Source of the DNA: Trebonia sp963811335
GTDB lineage: Bacteria; Actinomycetota; Actinomycetes; Streptosporangiales; Streptosporangiaceae
Assembly: GCA_963811335.1 (NCBI GenBank)
Contig: CAWERB010000018.1
Coordinates: 1 to 64,000 of the forward strand
Reading direction: 5' to 3'
Length of the DNA: 64,000 nucleotides
A program made the position numbers and the translations under genes. Positions 35,065 to 44,583 of this stretch are shown here, piece by piece (within the stretch, counting starts at the first letter, position 1; each line of letters begins with the position of its first letter). The notes below the pieces were generated by a model. It did no database searches and was not told where the DNA came from. It saw nothing but the letters and a program-made list of their open reading frames with translations.

Positions 35065-35506
35065 GTGATACGGCTTGGCACCCTTGCCGACCTGCCCGCG
35101 GCCGGCATGCGTCTACCGCCGCGCGTCGCTGTCGAACCCGGGCGACCGTGACAACCTCCTGGCCCACCCGGAGTACCTGATCCTGCGGCCGGAGGGACTG
35201 GCCGAGGGGCGTACGTACGTCGCCGAGGAGGAGGGCTCGGTGGTCGGCTTCGCGACCTGGGCCAGCGCCGACGGCGTAACCGAGCTGGAAGACCTGTTCG
35301 TTGACCCGGCCTGGCGGCGGCGCGGGGTCGCGACCGCCCTGGTCAGCCGCATCGTAGACGTCTTGCGGGCCCAGGGCGCGCGTTGCCTGGAGGTGACCGC
35401 CAACCCGCACGCGCAGGGGTTTTACCAGTCCGCGGGCTTCATCGACTGCGGCACGGCAGAGACGGAATTCGGCACCGCTCACCGCAAACGGCTGTCTTTC
35501 CGCTGA
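35065..35506 (+). CDS. GNAT-family N-acetyltransferase (frameshifted at the N-terminus)
   Basis: GTG 35065 begins VIRLGTLADLPAA; one shift near 35107 then gives ACVYRRASLSNPGDRDNLLA and continues to the stop at 35506. Core motifs: YVAEEEGSVVGFATW, ELEDLFVDPAWRRRGVATAL (acetyl-CoA loop RRRGVA), ARCLEVTANPHAQGFYQSAG. This is a typical single GNAT domain of ~145 residues. The acceptor is unknown. Confidence 0.75.
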
Positions 35507-35534
35507 CCGGCCGGCCGCCGTGCCCGCCGGTTGA

Positions 35535-35846
35535 TCACTCAGCGCTGCACTGAAGCCGCCAGGCCGCCTCGAAGGCGTCTTCAATAGCGCCGGCGTCGCC
35601 TCGTGCGATGTCCGCGACGACCATCATGTGCTTGGCGTACCGGGCGGGGACGCTGAAGGTCCCGGGGAACTGCCGCAACAACTGGTCGCGGTAGTCGAAG
35701 TCGGCGCGGATCACCAGATGGGCGTCATCGAGCTGACGGGCGACCAGCCTGCCGTGGTAGCGCCAGTGGGCCAGTCCGCCGGTCACGGTGCGGCGCACGC
35801 CGGCCAGCGCTCCGGCCAGCCGGTCTACCTCGCCAATCGGCAGCAT
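35535..35846 (-). CDS. MmcQ/YjbR family protein
   Basis: A short (103 aa) protein ending in FPGTFSVPARYAKHMMVVAD and a helix GAIEDAFEAAWRLQ, the signature end of the MmcQ/YjbR double-wing fold, where Lys/His and Met residues are conserved. It looks N-terminally complete (MLPIGEVDRLAGALAGVRRT). Function unknown; DNA binding was proposed for the family. The gene ends close to the convergent acetyltransferase. Confidence 0.65.
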   Translation of the reverse strand: MLPIGEVDRLAGALAGVRRTVTGGLAHWRYHGRLVARQLDDAHLVIRADFDYRDQLLRQFPGTFSVPARYAKHMMVVADIARGDAGAIEDAFEAAWRLQCSAE

Positions 35847-35874
35847 CGCGCGCTCCCTAGTTCACGACGTCCGG

Positions 35875-36420
35875 TCAGAGCTCGTCGTCGAGCAGGGAGA
35901 AGAGCGCCTGGTCGTGCAGCCCGTCGTCTTCGAGTCCCGCGCGGCGGAGCGTTCCTTCCCGGCGGAAGCCCGCCTTCTCGGCTACCCGTACCGACGCCAC
36001 GTTGTCCGTGTTCGCCGTCAGCCAGGCCCGCTGGAGGCCGCCTTCGGTGAGCACCCACCTGGCGACCGCGCCAAGCGCTTCCGTCGCGTACCCCTTGCCG
36101 CGCTCGCCCGCGTCTACCCCGTAGCCGATCTCCGCGGAGCGGACCTCCCAGTCGGCGTGGAACAGGCCGATGGACCCGACGATCTTGCCGGCCGCACGGT
36201 CGAGCATCATCAGGTGCAGGCCCGTTCCCTCCTGCCGCGGCCGCTGCGCCCCGCCGTCGAGCCACCCGGTCACCTCGCCCGGGTCTGACGGGGCCCCCGG
36301 CGGCAGGGCCTCGGGGACGCCGTGGTCGAGCAGCCCGCGGACCAGCCCCGCGTCACCCGCGTCGTACTCGCGTAGGTCAAGGCGTGCGGAACGGATGACG
36401 GGCGAGGGGAAGGAGCTCAT
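35875..36420 (-). CDS. GNAT-family N-acetyltransferase (RimJ-like)
   Basis: RLDLREYDAGDAGLVRGLLD opens the RimJ/RimL fold; the acetyl-CoA site is GYGVDAGERGKGYATEALGA, followed by NTDNVASVRVAEKAGFRREG. Length 181 aa is normal. It is the third acetyltransferase in 3 kb; they are not close duplicates of each other. Substrate unknown. Confidence 0.85.
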   Translation of the reverse strand: MSSFPSPVIRSARLDLREYDAGDAGLVRGLLDHGVPEALPPGAPSDPGEVTGWLDGGAQRPRQEGTGLHLMMLDRAAGKIVGSIGLFHADWEVRSAEIGYGVDAGERGKGYATEALGAVARWVLTEGGLQRAWLTANTDNVASVRVAEKAGFRREGTLRRAGLEDDGLHDQALFSLLDDEL

Positions 36421-36558
36421 GGCTGCCCACCGTACCGCTGGTCAGCGAGCGACCGCCACGCGCACGCCCGGCCAGACCACGCGCTGCGCACCGGAAGAAC
36501 CCGGGACCGGGAAACCGGAGGCTATCGCGCTGGCGGGTGCGCGGGTAGCGTTTGCGGT

Positions 36559-37984
36559 GTGGGTGAGATGACGTGGCTGGATGCCACCGCACAGGCAGAG
36601 CTTGTCCGCCGTGGTGAGGTAAGTCCCGCGGAACTGGCGCAGGAGGCGATCGCCCGGATCGAGGCGGTCAACCCGAAGCTGGACGCCGTGATCAGGACCC
36701 GGTTCGACGAGGCGCTGGCCGAGGCCGCGGGCGACCTGCCCGACGGGCCGTTCCGCGGCGTCCCGATCCTGTTCAAGGACCTGGGCTGCACGGTCGATGG
36801 CGAGGTCACCGCCTTCGGCCTCGGCCCGCTGCGCGACCTGCGGATCCCGGTGACGTCCTACCTGGCGGCGCAGTTCCGTGCGGCCGGCTTTGTTCCGCTT
36901 GGCCGGACCAACGTGCCGGAGATGGGCACCACGGTGACCACCGAGCCGCGGAGCTTCCCCCCGGCGCGCAACCCGTGGGATCCACAGCACTCGACCGGCG
37001 GCTCGTCGGGCGGGTCGGCGGCAGCGGTGGCGGCGGGGCTGGTGGCGGTGGCACACGCCAACGACGGCGGCGGCTCCATCCGCATACCGGCGAGCGAGTG
37101 CGGCCTGGTGGGACTGAAGCCGACGCGCGGGCGGGTGAGCCAGGGCCCGGTCACCGGGGAGGCGTGGGCCGGCAGCACGATCGACGGGGCGGTCGCGCGC
37201 ACTGTCCGCGACGCGGCCGGCGTCCTCGACGTGATCAGCGCGCCCATGCCAGGCGATCCCTACTGGGCGCCGCCGCTGCCGCGCCCGCTGGCGCAGGAGG
37301 TCGGCGCGGACCCGGGCCGGCTGCGCATCGGGGTGCTCGACCACGCGGACGGGGAAGCCTACCTCGATGACCCGGAGTGCCGCGCCGCGGTGGCGAAGAC
37401 GGCGGCGCTGCTCGAATCGCTCGGCCACCACCTCGACCAGTCGGCTCCCTCGGCCATGTTCGAGCGGGAGTTCCTCCGGCATTTCGTCGCGATCATCTCC
37501 GCCGACACCGAGGCGACGTTCCAGGCCTTCGAGATGCTGCTCGGCCGGCCGATCGGTGACGACGAAATCGAGCCGCGCAACGCCGCCCACCGTCGCGCGG
37601 GCAGGCAGCTAGGCGTGGTGCCCTACCTGCAGAGCCGGGCCTGGCTGGGGATGTGGACGCGCCGGATGGCGGACTGGTGGACCGGTCACGACCTGCTGCT
37701 GACCCCCACCGTCGCCGCCCCGCCGCCGCGGCTTGGCTGGTTCACCGGAGACGGCCCGGAGCAGGAGGAAGTCGCACATCACGAGCTTCATGCCGTACAC
37801 CGCGCAGTTCAACATGACCGGCCAGCCGGCCATCAGCCTCCCGTTGCACTGGACACCGGGCGGCCTCCCGGTCGGGGTCCAGCTGGTCGCCCCCTACGGG
37901 CGCGAGGACATGCTCGTCCGCGTCGCCAGCCAGCTCGAGCGGGCGGCGCCATGGAACGACAGGCACCCCCAGGTCCACGCCTAA
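36559..37984 (+). CDS. amidase signature-family enzyme (frameshifted near the C-terminus)
   Basis: The catalytic Ser-cisSer-Lys triad is present: Lys in GVPILFKDLG (~75), the Gly/Ser loop STGGSSGGSAAAVAAG (~150) and the nucleophile region GGSIRIPASECGLVGLKP (~175). It resembles 6-aminohexanoate-cyclic-dimer hydrolase-like amidases. After GDGPEQEEV (~37775) one base is missing and the true end lies in the next frame: FMPYTAQFNMTGQPAISLPL, then PVGVQLVAPYGREDMLVRVA, stopping at 37984. Start GTG 36559 or ATG 36568. Hydrolyses amides of unknown origin in the cytoplasm. Confidence 0.82.
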
Positions 37985-38214
37985 CATCCGCACGTCGGCC
38001 TGCGCGTTCTTCCTGCTGGCCGCTACGCTGATGGCGCTGTGCGACTGACCGGATGCGAGCGCGGCTGGATACTGGTCCCTATGGCCGAGGCGGTCGCGCG
38101 CTTACTATCGGTACTTACATAATTTTGGCGTTGTATACCGTTTTGTCGCCCGGGCTCTGGGGAGCGAGTCAGTCGGCAAGATAAGCGCAGGGCGGCGGAG
38201 AGGAACCTCGTGTC

Positions 38215-39073
38215 ATGAGGCTCGGCTGGGTGAAAGCTGGGACGCTGGCCGCCGCCGCGATGCTCCTGGTGACCGCCTGCTCTGCCCCGGCCGCCGGCCC
38301 GTCGCCGAAGGGTGCCAGCGACGCGGCCGGCTACTGGAACCGTTCCCGCCTCATCAACGCGCAGCCGCTGTCGGCCGGGCAGCACGCAGCCCCGACGACC
38401 GGCCGGGTAGCGAACGCGCATACCGCACCCGCGGCGCTGCGGGTCGGGGCGCTGTTCGAGCACGACGCAAGCGGCGCGCACTTCTGCACGGCGAGCGTGG
38501 TGGCCAGCCCCGGCGAGGACCTGCTGATCACCGCCGCGCACTGCATCAGCGACGGTGACGGCAGCGGCTACAACAGCGACATCGTCTTCATCCCCGGCTA
38601 CCACGACGGCGCCACGCCGTACGGCATCTGGACGCCGCAGCGCCTGCTCGTCGCCCCGCAGTGGGCGGACTCCGCGGACCCGGACTTCGACGTCGGCTTC
38701 ATCGTCCTGCAGCCGCACGACGGCCAGAACATCCAGCAACTGCTCGGCGGCAACCAGCTCGGCTACGACACCGGGTACCAGTACCTGGTGCGGGTCACCG
38801 GGTACCCGAGCAGCGCCGGCGACCCCATCACGTTGCGTCAACTGGACGTCCATGCAGAGTGCCACCCAGCTGGAGTTCGACTGCGACGGTTACACCGGCG
38901 GCACCAGCGGCAGCCCGTGGGTGACCAGCTTCGACCCGGGTACGCGGACCGGCACGATCGTGGGCGTGATCGGCGGCTACCAGGAGGGCGGCGACACCTC
39001 GTCCGTCTCCTACAGCGCCTACTTCGGCAGCGCCGTTCAGAAGCTGTACCAGCAGGCCGCTGGCCAGGGCTGA
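38215..39073 (+). CDS. secreted trypsin-like serine protease lipoprotein (frameshifted)
   Basis: A lipoprotein signal (AAAAMLLVTACSAPAAG) leads into a chymotrypsin fold with His in LLITAAHCISDGDG, Asp in DPDFDVGFIVLQPHDGQ and Ser in CDGYTGGTSGSPWVTSF. The last part lies one frame over after a shift near 38855 and ends VQKLYQQAAGQG at 39073. The triad is complete once repaired. It would act outside the membrane. Upstream AT-rich DNA (38100-38150) probably contains its promoter. Confidence 0.82.
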
Positions 39074-39133
39074 GCCCGCGGTTAGCGCGGCGCGAGCGGG
39101 CCGTCCGGGTCTCCCGTTATACCCGGACCGGCT

Positions 39134-40370
39134 TCATGGCCGGGGTGCCCTTGACGGCGCCTCGAAGAGTGGGACGGCTCGCCGCACGGCCGGACGACCT
39201 GGCCGGGGCGCGTGACCGGCCCGCATGAGCCGCGGTGATGCGGCTTCACCGGGCGGACGCGGCAGCATCGTGACGCCTGGGGCGTGGGTGCGTACCGGGA
39301 ACAGGACCCGCAGGTCCGGCGGCGCCAGCTGCTGCCACAGCCAGGCCAGGGCGGCCGGCAGGGCGGCCTGCCAGGCGTTGGCGGTATCCGCGGCGTTGAG
39401 CTTGACGAAGGGAACCTGCTCGATGCCGTTAAGCGCGGCCGCGAACGCGGTCGCCGTCTGGTAGGCGGTTTTGTCGTGGGTGCCCGGCGGCGACCCAGAA
39501 GGCCGGGACGGGGCCGCTGCCCGGCGTGAGCCGCTCCGCGAGGTACAGCGGGCTGTTGGCGGTTTCCAGGGGCCCGCTGTGGTTCAGCGCGGCGGCGGCC
39601 GGGCCGTCGGCGGCCCGGAAGTAGCCCTCGATGACCGCGGCGGCGCCGAAGGTGCCGCGGTGGCGCAGCGCGAGGTTGGCCGCGCAGTACCCGCCGGAGG
39701 AGTAGCCGGTCACGCCCCACTCGTAGGGATCGTGGCTGGCCCGGTAGCGGGCGAGGACGTCGGCGCGCACGTCCTGCGTGAGGTACGTGTCGTCGGTGAG
39801 GCCGGGCCCGTTCACGCAGTCCTGGTAGTCGTGGCCCGGTGCCGTTGATCGCCGGCATCACCAGCACCATCGGCCCGATGAGGTGCCTGGCGATCAGCGA
39901 GTCGCGCGACCCGGTTGATCCTGCAGCACCGTGTCCCAGGACAGCGGTGAGCCCGGGGTGCCGTGGAAGAGCTCGACGACGGGGAACCTGACATGGGCGT
40001 ACCGGGCCTGGCTGTACTGCGGCGGCAGGTACAGCAGGCCGCGCCGGCTGTAGCCGCTGTGCCTGCCGGGCAGGGTGATCCAGCCGATGCGGCCGGACTC
40101 AAGCGTCGCCGTGCTCGTCGACGTCGTCGTGGAAATGGCGCCGAGGTTGCCGGTGCCGCCGTGGAAGTCGGTCCACAGCGCTCCCCAGGTCGTGTAGTAG
40201 CCGTAGTAGTAGTTGACCGCCGCGATCCCGCCGGTCATCGCCACCATGACGGACAGGGCGCCGCAGAGGACCTTGACCGGCAGCGGGCGGAAGCGGATGG
40301 CGGCTACCAGGAGCGCGGCGCTCGCGGTGACGAGCAGCGCGGTCAGTAGCCGCGAGTCGGGTCCTAGCAT
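39134..40370 (-). CDS. membrane-anchored esterase (esterase D/antigen 85-like), copy 1, frameshifted
   Basis: Start MLGPDSRLLTALLVTASAAL; two or three N-terminal membrane helices (VKVLCGALSVMVAMTGGIAA) precede an alpha/beta-hydrolase of the esterase/mycolyltransferase-like group: LPPQYSQARYAHVRFPVVEL, ELFHGTPGSPLSWD, then VTGYSSGGYCAANLALRH (nucleophile Ser in GYSSGG) and FWVAAGTHDKTAYQ with the catalytic acid/His region. Single-base shifts near 39895, 39845 and 39478 must be repaired. The C-terminal ~50 residues are Arg/Pro-rich. The product would hydrolyse or transfer acyl groups at the cell surface. Nearly identical to the next copy. Confidence 0.75.
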
Positions 40371-40552
40371 GTCCGCGGCCCATTTCTGTGGTCGGGGAAG
40401 GGGGAGACGGGGAGGTGCTGCGTCGCAACGTATCGGCTGGTAGCGGATAGGTGATCGGAACATGACGAAGTCTACCGTTGTCTTTTCCCTTTAAAACCCT
40501 TTGGGCATGCTAATTCAGCAGGTGACAGGGGATAAGTCGGGGAACGTGGTGA

Positions 40553-41819
40553 TTACTGACGATATCTGCTAAGCGCGGACCGCCGTCTTGCCCTGGGTCG
40601 GCCCGACCTGGCCGGGTGCGGGCGTTCCGCACGCCGGGGCGGCGTGACCGGACTGCCGCGGGCTTGCACGGCCAGGGGTGATGTCCCTTGCACCGGGCGG
40701 ACGGGCAGCGTGATGACGCCCGTGGCGTGGGTGCGTACCGGGAACAGGACGCGCAGGTCCGGCGGCGCCAGCTGCTGCCACAGCCAGGCCAGCGCGGTCG
40801 GCAGGGCGGCCTGCCAGGCGTTACCGGTGTCCCCGGCGTTGAGGTTGATGAAGGGGACCTGCTGCACGCGGTCGAGCGCGGCCGTGAACGCGGTCGCCGT
40901 CTGGTAGTCCCTTTTCTGGTGGGTGCCGGCGGCGACCCAGAAGGCCGGGACGGGGCCGCTGCCCGGCGTGAGCCGCTCCGCGAGGTACAGCGGGCTGTTG
41001 GCGGCCTCGAGCGGCTGGCTGTTCTTCAGCGCGGTGGCGGCCGGGCCGTCGGCGGCCCGGAAGTAAGCCCTCGATCACCGCGGCGGCGCCGAAGTAGCCG
41101 GGGTGGCGCAGCGCGAGGTTGGCCGCGCAGTACCCGCCGGAGGAGTAGCCCGTCATGCCCCACTCGAAGGGGTCATGGCTCACCCGGTAGCGGGCGAGCA
41201 GGTCGGCGCGCACGTCCTGCGTGAGGTAGGTCTCGTCGTTGACGCCGGGCCCGTTCACGCAGTCCTGGTAGTTGTGGCCGGTGCCGTTGATGGTCGGCAT
41301 CACCAGCACCATCGGCCCGATGAGGTGCTTGGCGATCAGCGTGTCGGCGACGTGGCTGATCCGCAGCACCTTGTCCCAGGACAGCGGCGAGCCCGGGGTG
41401 CCGTGGAAGAGCTCCACGACGGGGAACCTGACATGGGCGTAGCGGGCCTGGCTGTACTGCGGCGGCAGGTACAGCAGGGCGCGCCGGCTGTAGCCGCTGA
41501 GCTTGCCGGGCAGGGTGGTCCAGCCGATGCGGCCGGACTCAAGCGTCGCCGCGCTCGTCACGTCGTCGTCGTCGTCGCGAGATGGCGCCGAGGTCTCCGG
41601 AGCCGCCGTGGAAGTCGGCCCACAGCTGTCCCCAGCGTCGTGTAGTACCCGTAGTAGTAGTTGACCGCCGCGATGCCGCCGGTCATCGCGATCACGATCG
41701 ACAAGGCTGCCGCAGAGGATCCTGACCGGCAGCGGGCGGAACCGGATGGCGGCCACCAAAAGGCCAATGCTCGCGGTGACGAGCAGCGCGGTCAGCAGCC
41801 GCGAGTCGGGTCCTAGCAT
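40553..41819 (-). CDS. membrane-anchored esterase, copy 2, frameshifted
   Basis: Same architecture as copy 1: MLGPDSRLLTALLVTASIGL, membrane helices, ALLYLPPQYSQARYAHVRFP, GTPGSPLSWDKVLRISHVAD, the nucleophile MTGYSSGGYCAANLALRHPG, then FWVAAGTHQKRDYQTATAFT and VPFINLNAGDTGNAWQAALP. Shifts lie near 41705, 41565 and 41068. Differences from copy 1 (for example KVLRISHVADTLIAKHLIGP intact here) show that the duplication is old enough for divergence and not an assembly echo. Confidence 0.75.
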
Positions 41820-42095
41820 GTCCGCTGGCCGTTCTGCCGGGGGGGGAGCGGAGGCACTGCGTCCCGATGCGGCCGCTGGCGGCGGTTAAGTCCGGAACTG
41901 GCCGAAGTCTACCTATGTCCGCTAACGCCGCGGGGCTTTGGAAAAGGTTCCGGGCGGCTCTGACTATTCGCTCAACAATCTGTGGAAGCGGTTCACGGTC
42001 CGTAGTTAACAAAATGTTCACGTACGGTAATCCGGCCGTCGCTTGAGCATCGCCGCAGCTAGGCAACCTTTGGCTCTGGGTACGTGCGGCGCCGG

Positions 42096-43178
42096 TCAGT
42101 GGCCGCCAGCCCGCATCGCGGGAACGACCTCGCTGGTGACCAGGCCGCGGGACGCGGTCAGCTCGTCGATGACGGCGAACGCGGCGGCGATCCGCTCGGC
42201 CGAGTCGATCACCACGGTGACGGCGGGGACGTGCCTGCCGAGCTGTAGCAGCCGGTCGCCGTGCGGCGCGTGGTCGCCGTGAAAGCCCCACATGCCGCGC
42301 TGGGTGGTCGCGCCCGCGATCCCCGCGCTGCGCAGCCGGCGGACGATCGTCCGGTGCACCGGCTGGCCGTCGTGCAGCGCCGCCTCTGAGGTGTAGACCA
42401 TGAGCTTGTGCCATACCGGCAGGCCGCTGTCGTCCGCGGCGGGCAGGGCGGGGCCCACGGCGCCCAGCGGGGCGGGGCCCACGGCGCCCAGCAGGGCGGG
42501 CGGCGCGGACAGCAGCTCGCCGTCCCGCTTGCAGATGCGCACCCGCTCCAGCGTCAGCAGTGGCCGGGTGAGCAGCGCGCCGAGCTCGGGAAGCACCCGC
42601 GCGATCCGCGGGCCCGCGCCCACCGCGATCACCATCATCGGGGTGGCGGCGTTGCGGCTGAAGAACGCCGCGCGCTCGCGCTGCCCGTGCGCGGTCCCGT
42701 CCACGCCAAGCAGTGCCGTCGCCCCGGCGACGCCACGGCGGTGCAACAGGTCGCACACCGCGACGAAGGCGGGCACCCGGTACACCCGCTCCTGGCGGCC
42801 AAGGTAGATGGTCAGCTTCGTCTCCTCGTGCACCTCCTCGTGCAGCGAGGCCGGCGGGATGTCACCGCTCAGCAGCCGCGCCCGTTCCAGCGTCACCAGC
42901 CCGGCGCCGCACAGCCGCGCCGCGGTCCCGGCCAGCGGCTCGAGCCGCGCCCGCGTGTCGACCGCCACCGCGACCAGCGGCAGGTCCTCCGACAGCGTCA
43001 GCGACCGGTCGGTGCGCAGCCGCTGCCGCGCGCCGAACCCCTCCGTGCCGCGCAGCAGGATGCTGGCGGCGACCCCGTGCTTGCCGTACAGGTCGAGGAG
43101 AGCGTCCGCGGCGAACCGCCCGGCGGCCCGCTGCCGCTCGCCGAAGTAGCTGGTGAGCTTGACCGCGTCCTCGTTCAC
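42096..43178 (-). CDS. DUF190 protein with three repeats, linked to fluoride channels
   Basis: Three DUF190 (PII-like fold) units can be counted: residues ~5-105 (KLTSYFGERQRAAGRFAADA...LYGKHGVAASILLRGTEGFG), ~120-225 (KLTIYLGRQERVYRVPAFVA...GVAGATALLGVDGTAHG) and ~262-355 (KLMVYTSEAALHDGQPVHRT...GIAGATTQRGMWGFHG). Most DUF190 proteins have one unit. Its start overlaps the fluC stop (ATGA), and DUF190 genes are commonly neighbours of crcB/fluC, so a regulatory or sensory role in fluoride export is likely. The linker between units 2 and 3 is a Gly/Pro/Ala repeat. Confidence 0.85.
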   Translation of the reverse strand: MNEDAVKLTSYFGERQRAAGRFAADALLDLYGKHGVAASILLRGTEGFGARQRLRTDRSLTLSEDLPLVAVAVDTRARLEPLAGTAARLCGAGLVTLERARLLSGDIPPASLHEEVHEETKLTIYLGRQERVYRVPAFVAVCDLLHRRGVAGATALLGVDGTAHGQRERAAFFSRNAATPMMVIAVGAGPRIARVLPELGALLTRPLLTLERVRICKRDGELLSAPPALLGAVGPAPLGAVGPALPAADDSGLPVWHKLMVYTSEAALHDGQPVHRTIVRRLRSAGIAGATTQRGMWGFHGDHAPHGDRLLQLGRHVPAVTVVIDSAERIAAAFAVIDELTASRGLVTSEVVPAMRAGGH

Positions 43179-43540
43179 AGCTGCGCCCCGATCAGCCGGC
43201 CGAGTGCCGCCGCGGCGACCCCGAGCACCAGGCTCGCCGCGATGTTGAGGGCCGCCTTACGGTGCTGGCGTTCCTCGGTCAGCCGCTGCGTCTCCAGCAT
43301 CCAGGTGGAGAACGTGGTGTACGAGCCGACGGCCGCCGTCCCGGCGAGCAGCGCCGCGTCGCCCGCCAGGGCGAGCCCGGTGAGCAGGCCGAGGATCACC
43401 GAGCCGGACAGGTTCACCGCCAGCGTGCCGTACGGGAAGTCGCGCCCGGACGCCGCCGAGACCAGGCCGTCGACGTAGAACCGCAGCACCGAGCCCGCCC
43501 CGCCGATCAGCACCACCGCGGTCCATAGCAGGACGCTCAT
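43175..43540 (-). CDS. crcB: fluoride channel subunit FluC/CrcB (second)
   Basis: MSVLLWTAVVLIGGAGSVLR starts a 121-residue, four-helix protein. GGAGSVLRFYVDG, the TLAVNLSGSVILGLLTG segment and AAVGSYTTFSTWMLET carry the conserved Asn and the Phe-box/TTFSTW signature of the dual-topology fluoride channels. ATG 43540 overlaps the first fluC gene. The two subunits probably form an antiparallel heterodimer. Confidence 0.92.
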   Translation of the reverse strand: MSVLLWTAVVLIGGAGSVLRFYVDGLVSAASGRDFPYGTLAVNLSGSVILGLLTGLALAGDAALLAGTAAVGSYTTFSTWMLETQRLTEERQHRKAALNIAASLVLGVAAAALGRLIGAQL

Positions 43541-44094
43541 CGCCGCACCGGTCCTCTGACCACGGGTCCTCTGACCACGGGTCCTCTGACCACGGGCACC
43601 CTGCGCACCAGCGCGGTAGACAGGTGGATCGCCGCGTAGCCCGCCGCGATGCTCGCCGCGGCGTAGCCGGCGGCCAGGCCGTACGCGTGCGCGCTGAGCA
43701 TCTTGAGTATCTCCACCTGCATGGTGGAGAAGGTGGACAGCCCGCCGCAGATCCCGGTGCCGAGCAGCGGCCGCCGGTAGCTGGACAGCGGCAGCCGTTC
43801 CTGCAGCCGGGTCACGAAGTAGCCGAGCAGGGCCGACGCCGCGATGTTCACGCCGAAGGTGGGCCACGGCCACGCGGCGGCCGCGTGCGGGAACGCCTGC
43901 GCGAGCGCGGCGCGGGCGAGCGTGCCGAGCGCGCCGCCCGCGAAGATAGCCGCGAGTGTCTGACCGTCCGGGCGGGGCAGCACGGGCCCGGACCTGCGGG
44001 AAGGCGAGGCCGGCTGGCTAGTGCCGGCCAGGGGCGCGGCAGCGAACGCGCCGTGGCTCGGCACGGCCGAGCTTGATGCTGATGGCTCAGGCAA
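43537..44094 (-). CDS. crcB: fluoride channel subunit FluC/CrcB (first), under riboswitch control
   Basis: The core (AAIFAGGALGTLARAALAQA, then PTFGVNIAASALLGYFVTRL and GICGGLSTFSTMQVEILKML) has the FluC signatures. An in-frame ATG at 44136 lies inside the riboswitch and cannot be the start; TTG 44094 has GAGGAG six bases upstream (44101-44106). A ~45-residue Ser/Pro/Ala-rich cytoplasmic tail precedes the first helix, and the C-terminus ends in a PVVRG repeat. Exports fluoride passively. Stop overlaps the second fluC. Confidence 0.9.
   Translation of the reverse strand: MPEPSASSSAVPSHGAFAAAPLAGTSQPASPSRRSGPVLPRPDGQTLAAIFAGGALGTLARAALAQAFPHAAAAWPWPTFGVNIAASALLGYFVTRLQERLPLSSYRRPLLGTGICGGLSTFSTMQVEILKMLSAHAYGLAAGYAAASIAAGYAAIHLSTALVRRVPVVRGPVVRGPVVRGPVRR
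43551..43595. repeat. 15-bp tandem repeat in fluC (three copies)
   Basis: GTCCTCTGACCACGG at 43551, 43566 and 43581 encodes the in-frame PVVRG repeats at the C-terminus of the first FluC. The unit is a multiple of three, so the frame is kept. Confidence 0.9.
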
Positions 44095-44121
44095 GAACGA
44101 CTCCTCAGTCACGCGGGGATC

Positions 44122-44223
44122 GGAGCAAGAGGCCATCGGCCGCCACCGTCTGGCCGTCCGGGGCGGCGGTTCGGGAAGCTGACGCTTCCTCGCCAGGGCA
44201 TCATCTGGTCCTGCCTGATTTTA
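44122..44223 (-). ncRNA. fluoride (crcB) riboswitch with -10 element
   Basis: Read on the minus strand: P1 hairpin CCAGAUGAUGCCCUGG (44208-44193) containing the conserved GAUG; a variable hairpin GGAAGC-GUCA-GCUUCC; then CGAACCGCCGCC (44172-44161) pairing with GGCGGCC (44144-44138), and CGAUGGCCUCUUGC (44138-44125), the conserved 3' segment. This is the order and sequence of crcB RNAs. A -10 TAAAAT (44223-44218) sits eight bases before the RNA. It would switch on fluC when fluoride binds. Seen directly; genomic context agrees. Confidence 0.8.
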
Positions 44224-44320
44224 CCGGTACGGCGCCGGCGCGGGTCCGCGCCACGCGCCTAACGGGCTGGCGGGCCGGGCAAATGCGTTATATCGTGTTG
44301 ATGAGCCAAGGAGGTGTCCG

Positions 44321-44551
44321 ATGCGAGGCATCGCGAAGCTGCTCTTCGGCGGCGACGGCGGGGCGGCTGATGACGGGGGCCGGCTGCGCGGCCTGCTCGC
44401 CGGGGACGAGGACTGGTACCGGCTGGCCGACGAGGCGCGCCGGGCGGGCGAGTGGTGCGGGACCACCCCGGGCGCCGGCGCCGTGCGCGGCGCGCCGCGC
44501 CGGGGACGGATACGGCGGCCGGTCAGTGCCCCGGATTTCCGCTCAAGATAA
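44321..44551 (+). CDS. small protein of unknown function (76 aa)
   Basis: A strong ribosome site AAGGAGGTG (44308-44316) precedes ATG 44321. MRGIAKLLFGGDGG, then DEDWYRLADEARRAGEWCGT and a basic tail (RGAPRRGRIRRPVSAP). No family recognised; the acidic-to-basic layout resembles short regulators. It lies 30 bp before the AAA ATPase gene and may be its partner. Confidence 0.6.
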   Translation: MRGIAKLLFGGDGGAADDGGRLRGLLAGDEDWYRLADEARRAGEWCGTTPGAGAVRGAPRRGRIRRPVSAPDFRSR

Positions 44552-44583
44552 CAGCGAGAAGCGTCCTTTGGGAGCCTGGCCTT

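Larger units (their letters stand above)
39134..41819. repeat. tandem gene duplication, ~1.45 kb period
   Basis: The two esterase genes are aligned over their whole length with start codons 1,449 bp apart and the same upstream words (GTCCTAGCAT, GAAGTCTACC). The upstream regions also share the GAAGTCTACC element near 40467 and 41907, so each copy probably carries its own promoter. Confidence 0.85.

Noticed and set aside
44136..44138. ATG at 44136 as start of the first fluC
   Set aside because: It is part of the conserved 3' segment of the fluoride riboswitch; a better ribosome site serves the TTG at 44094.
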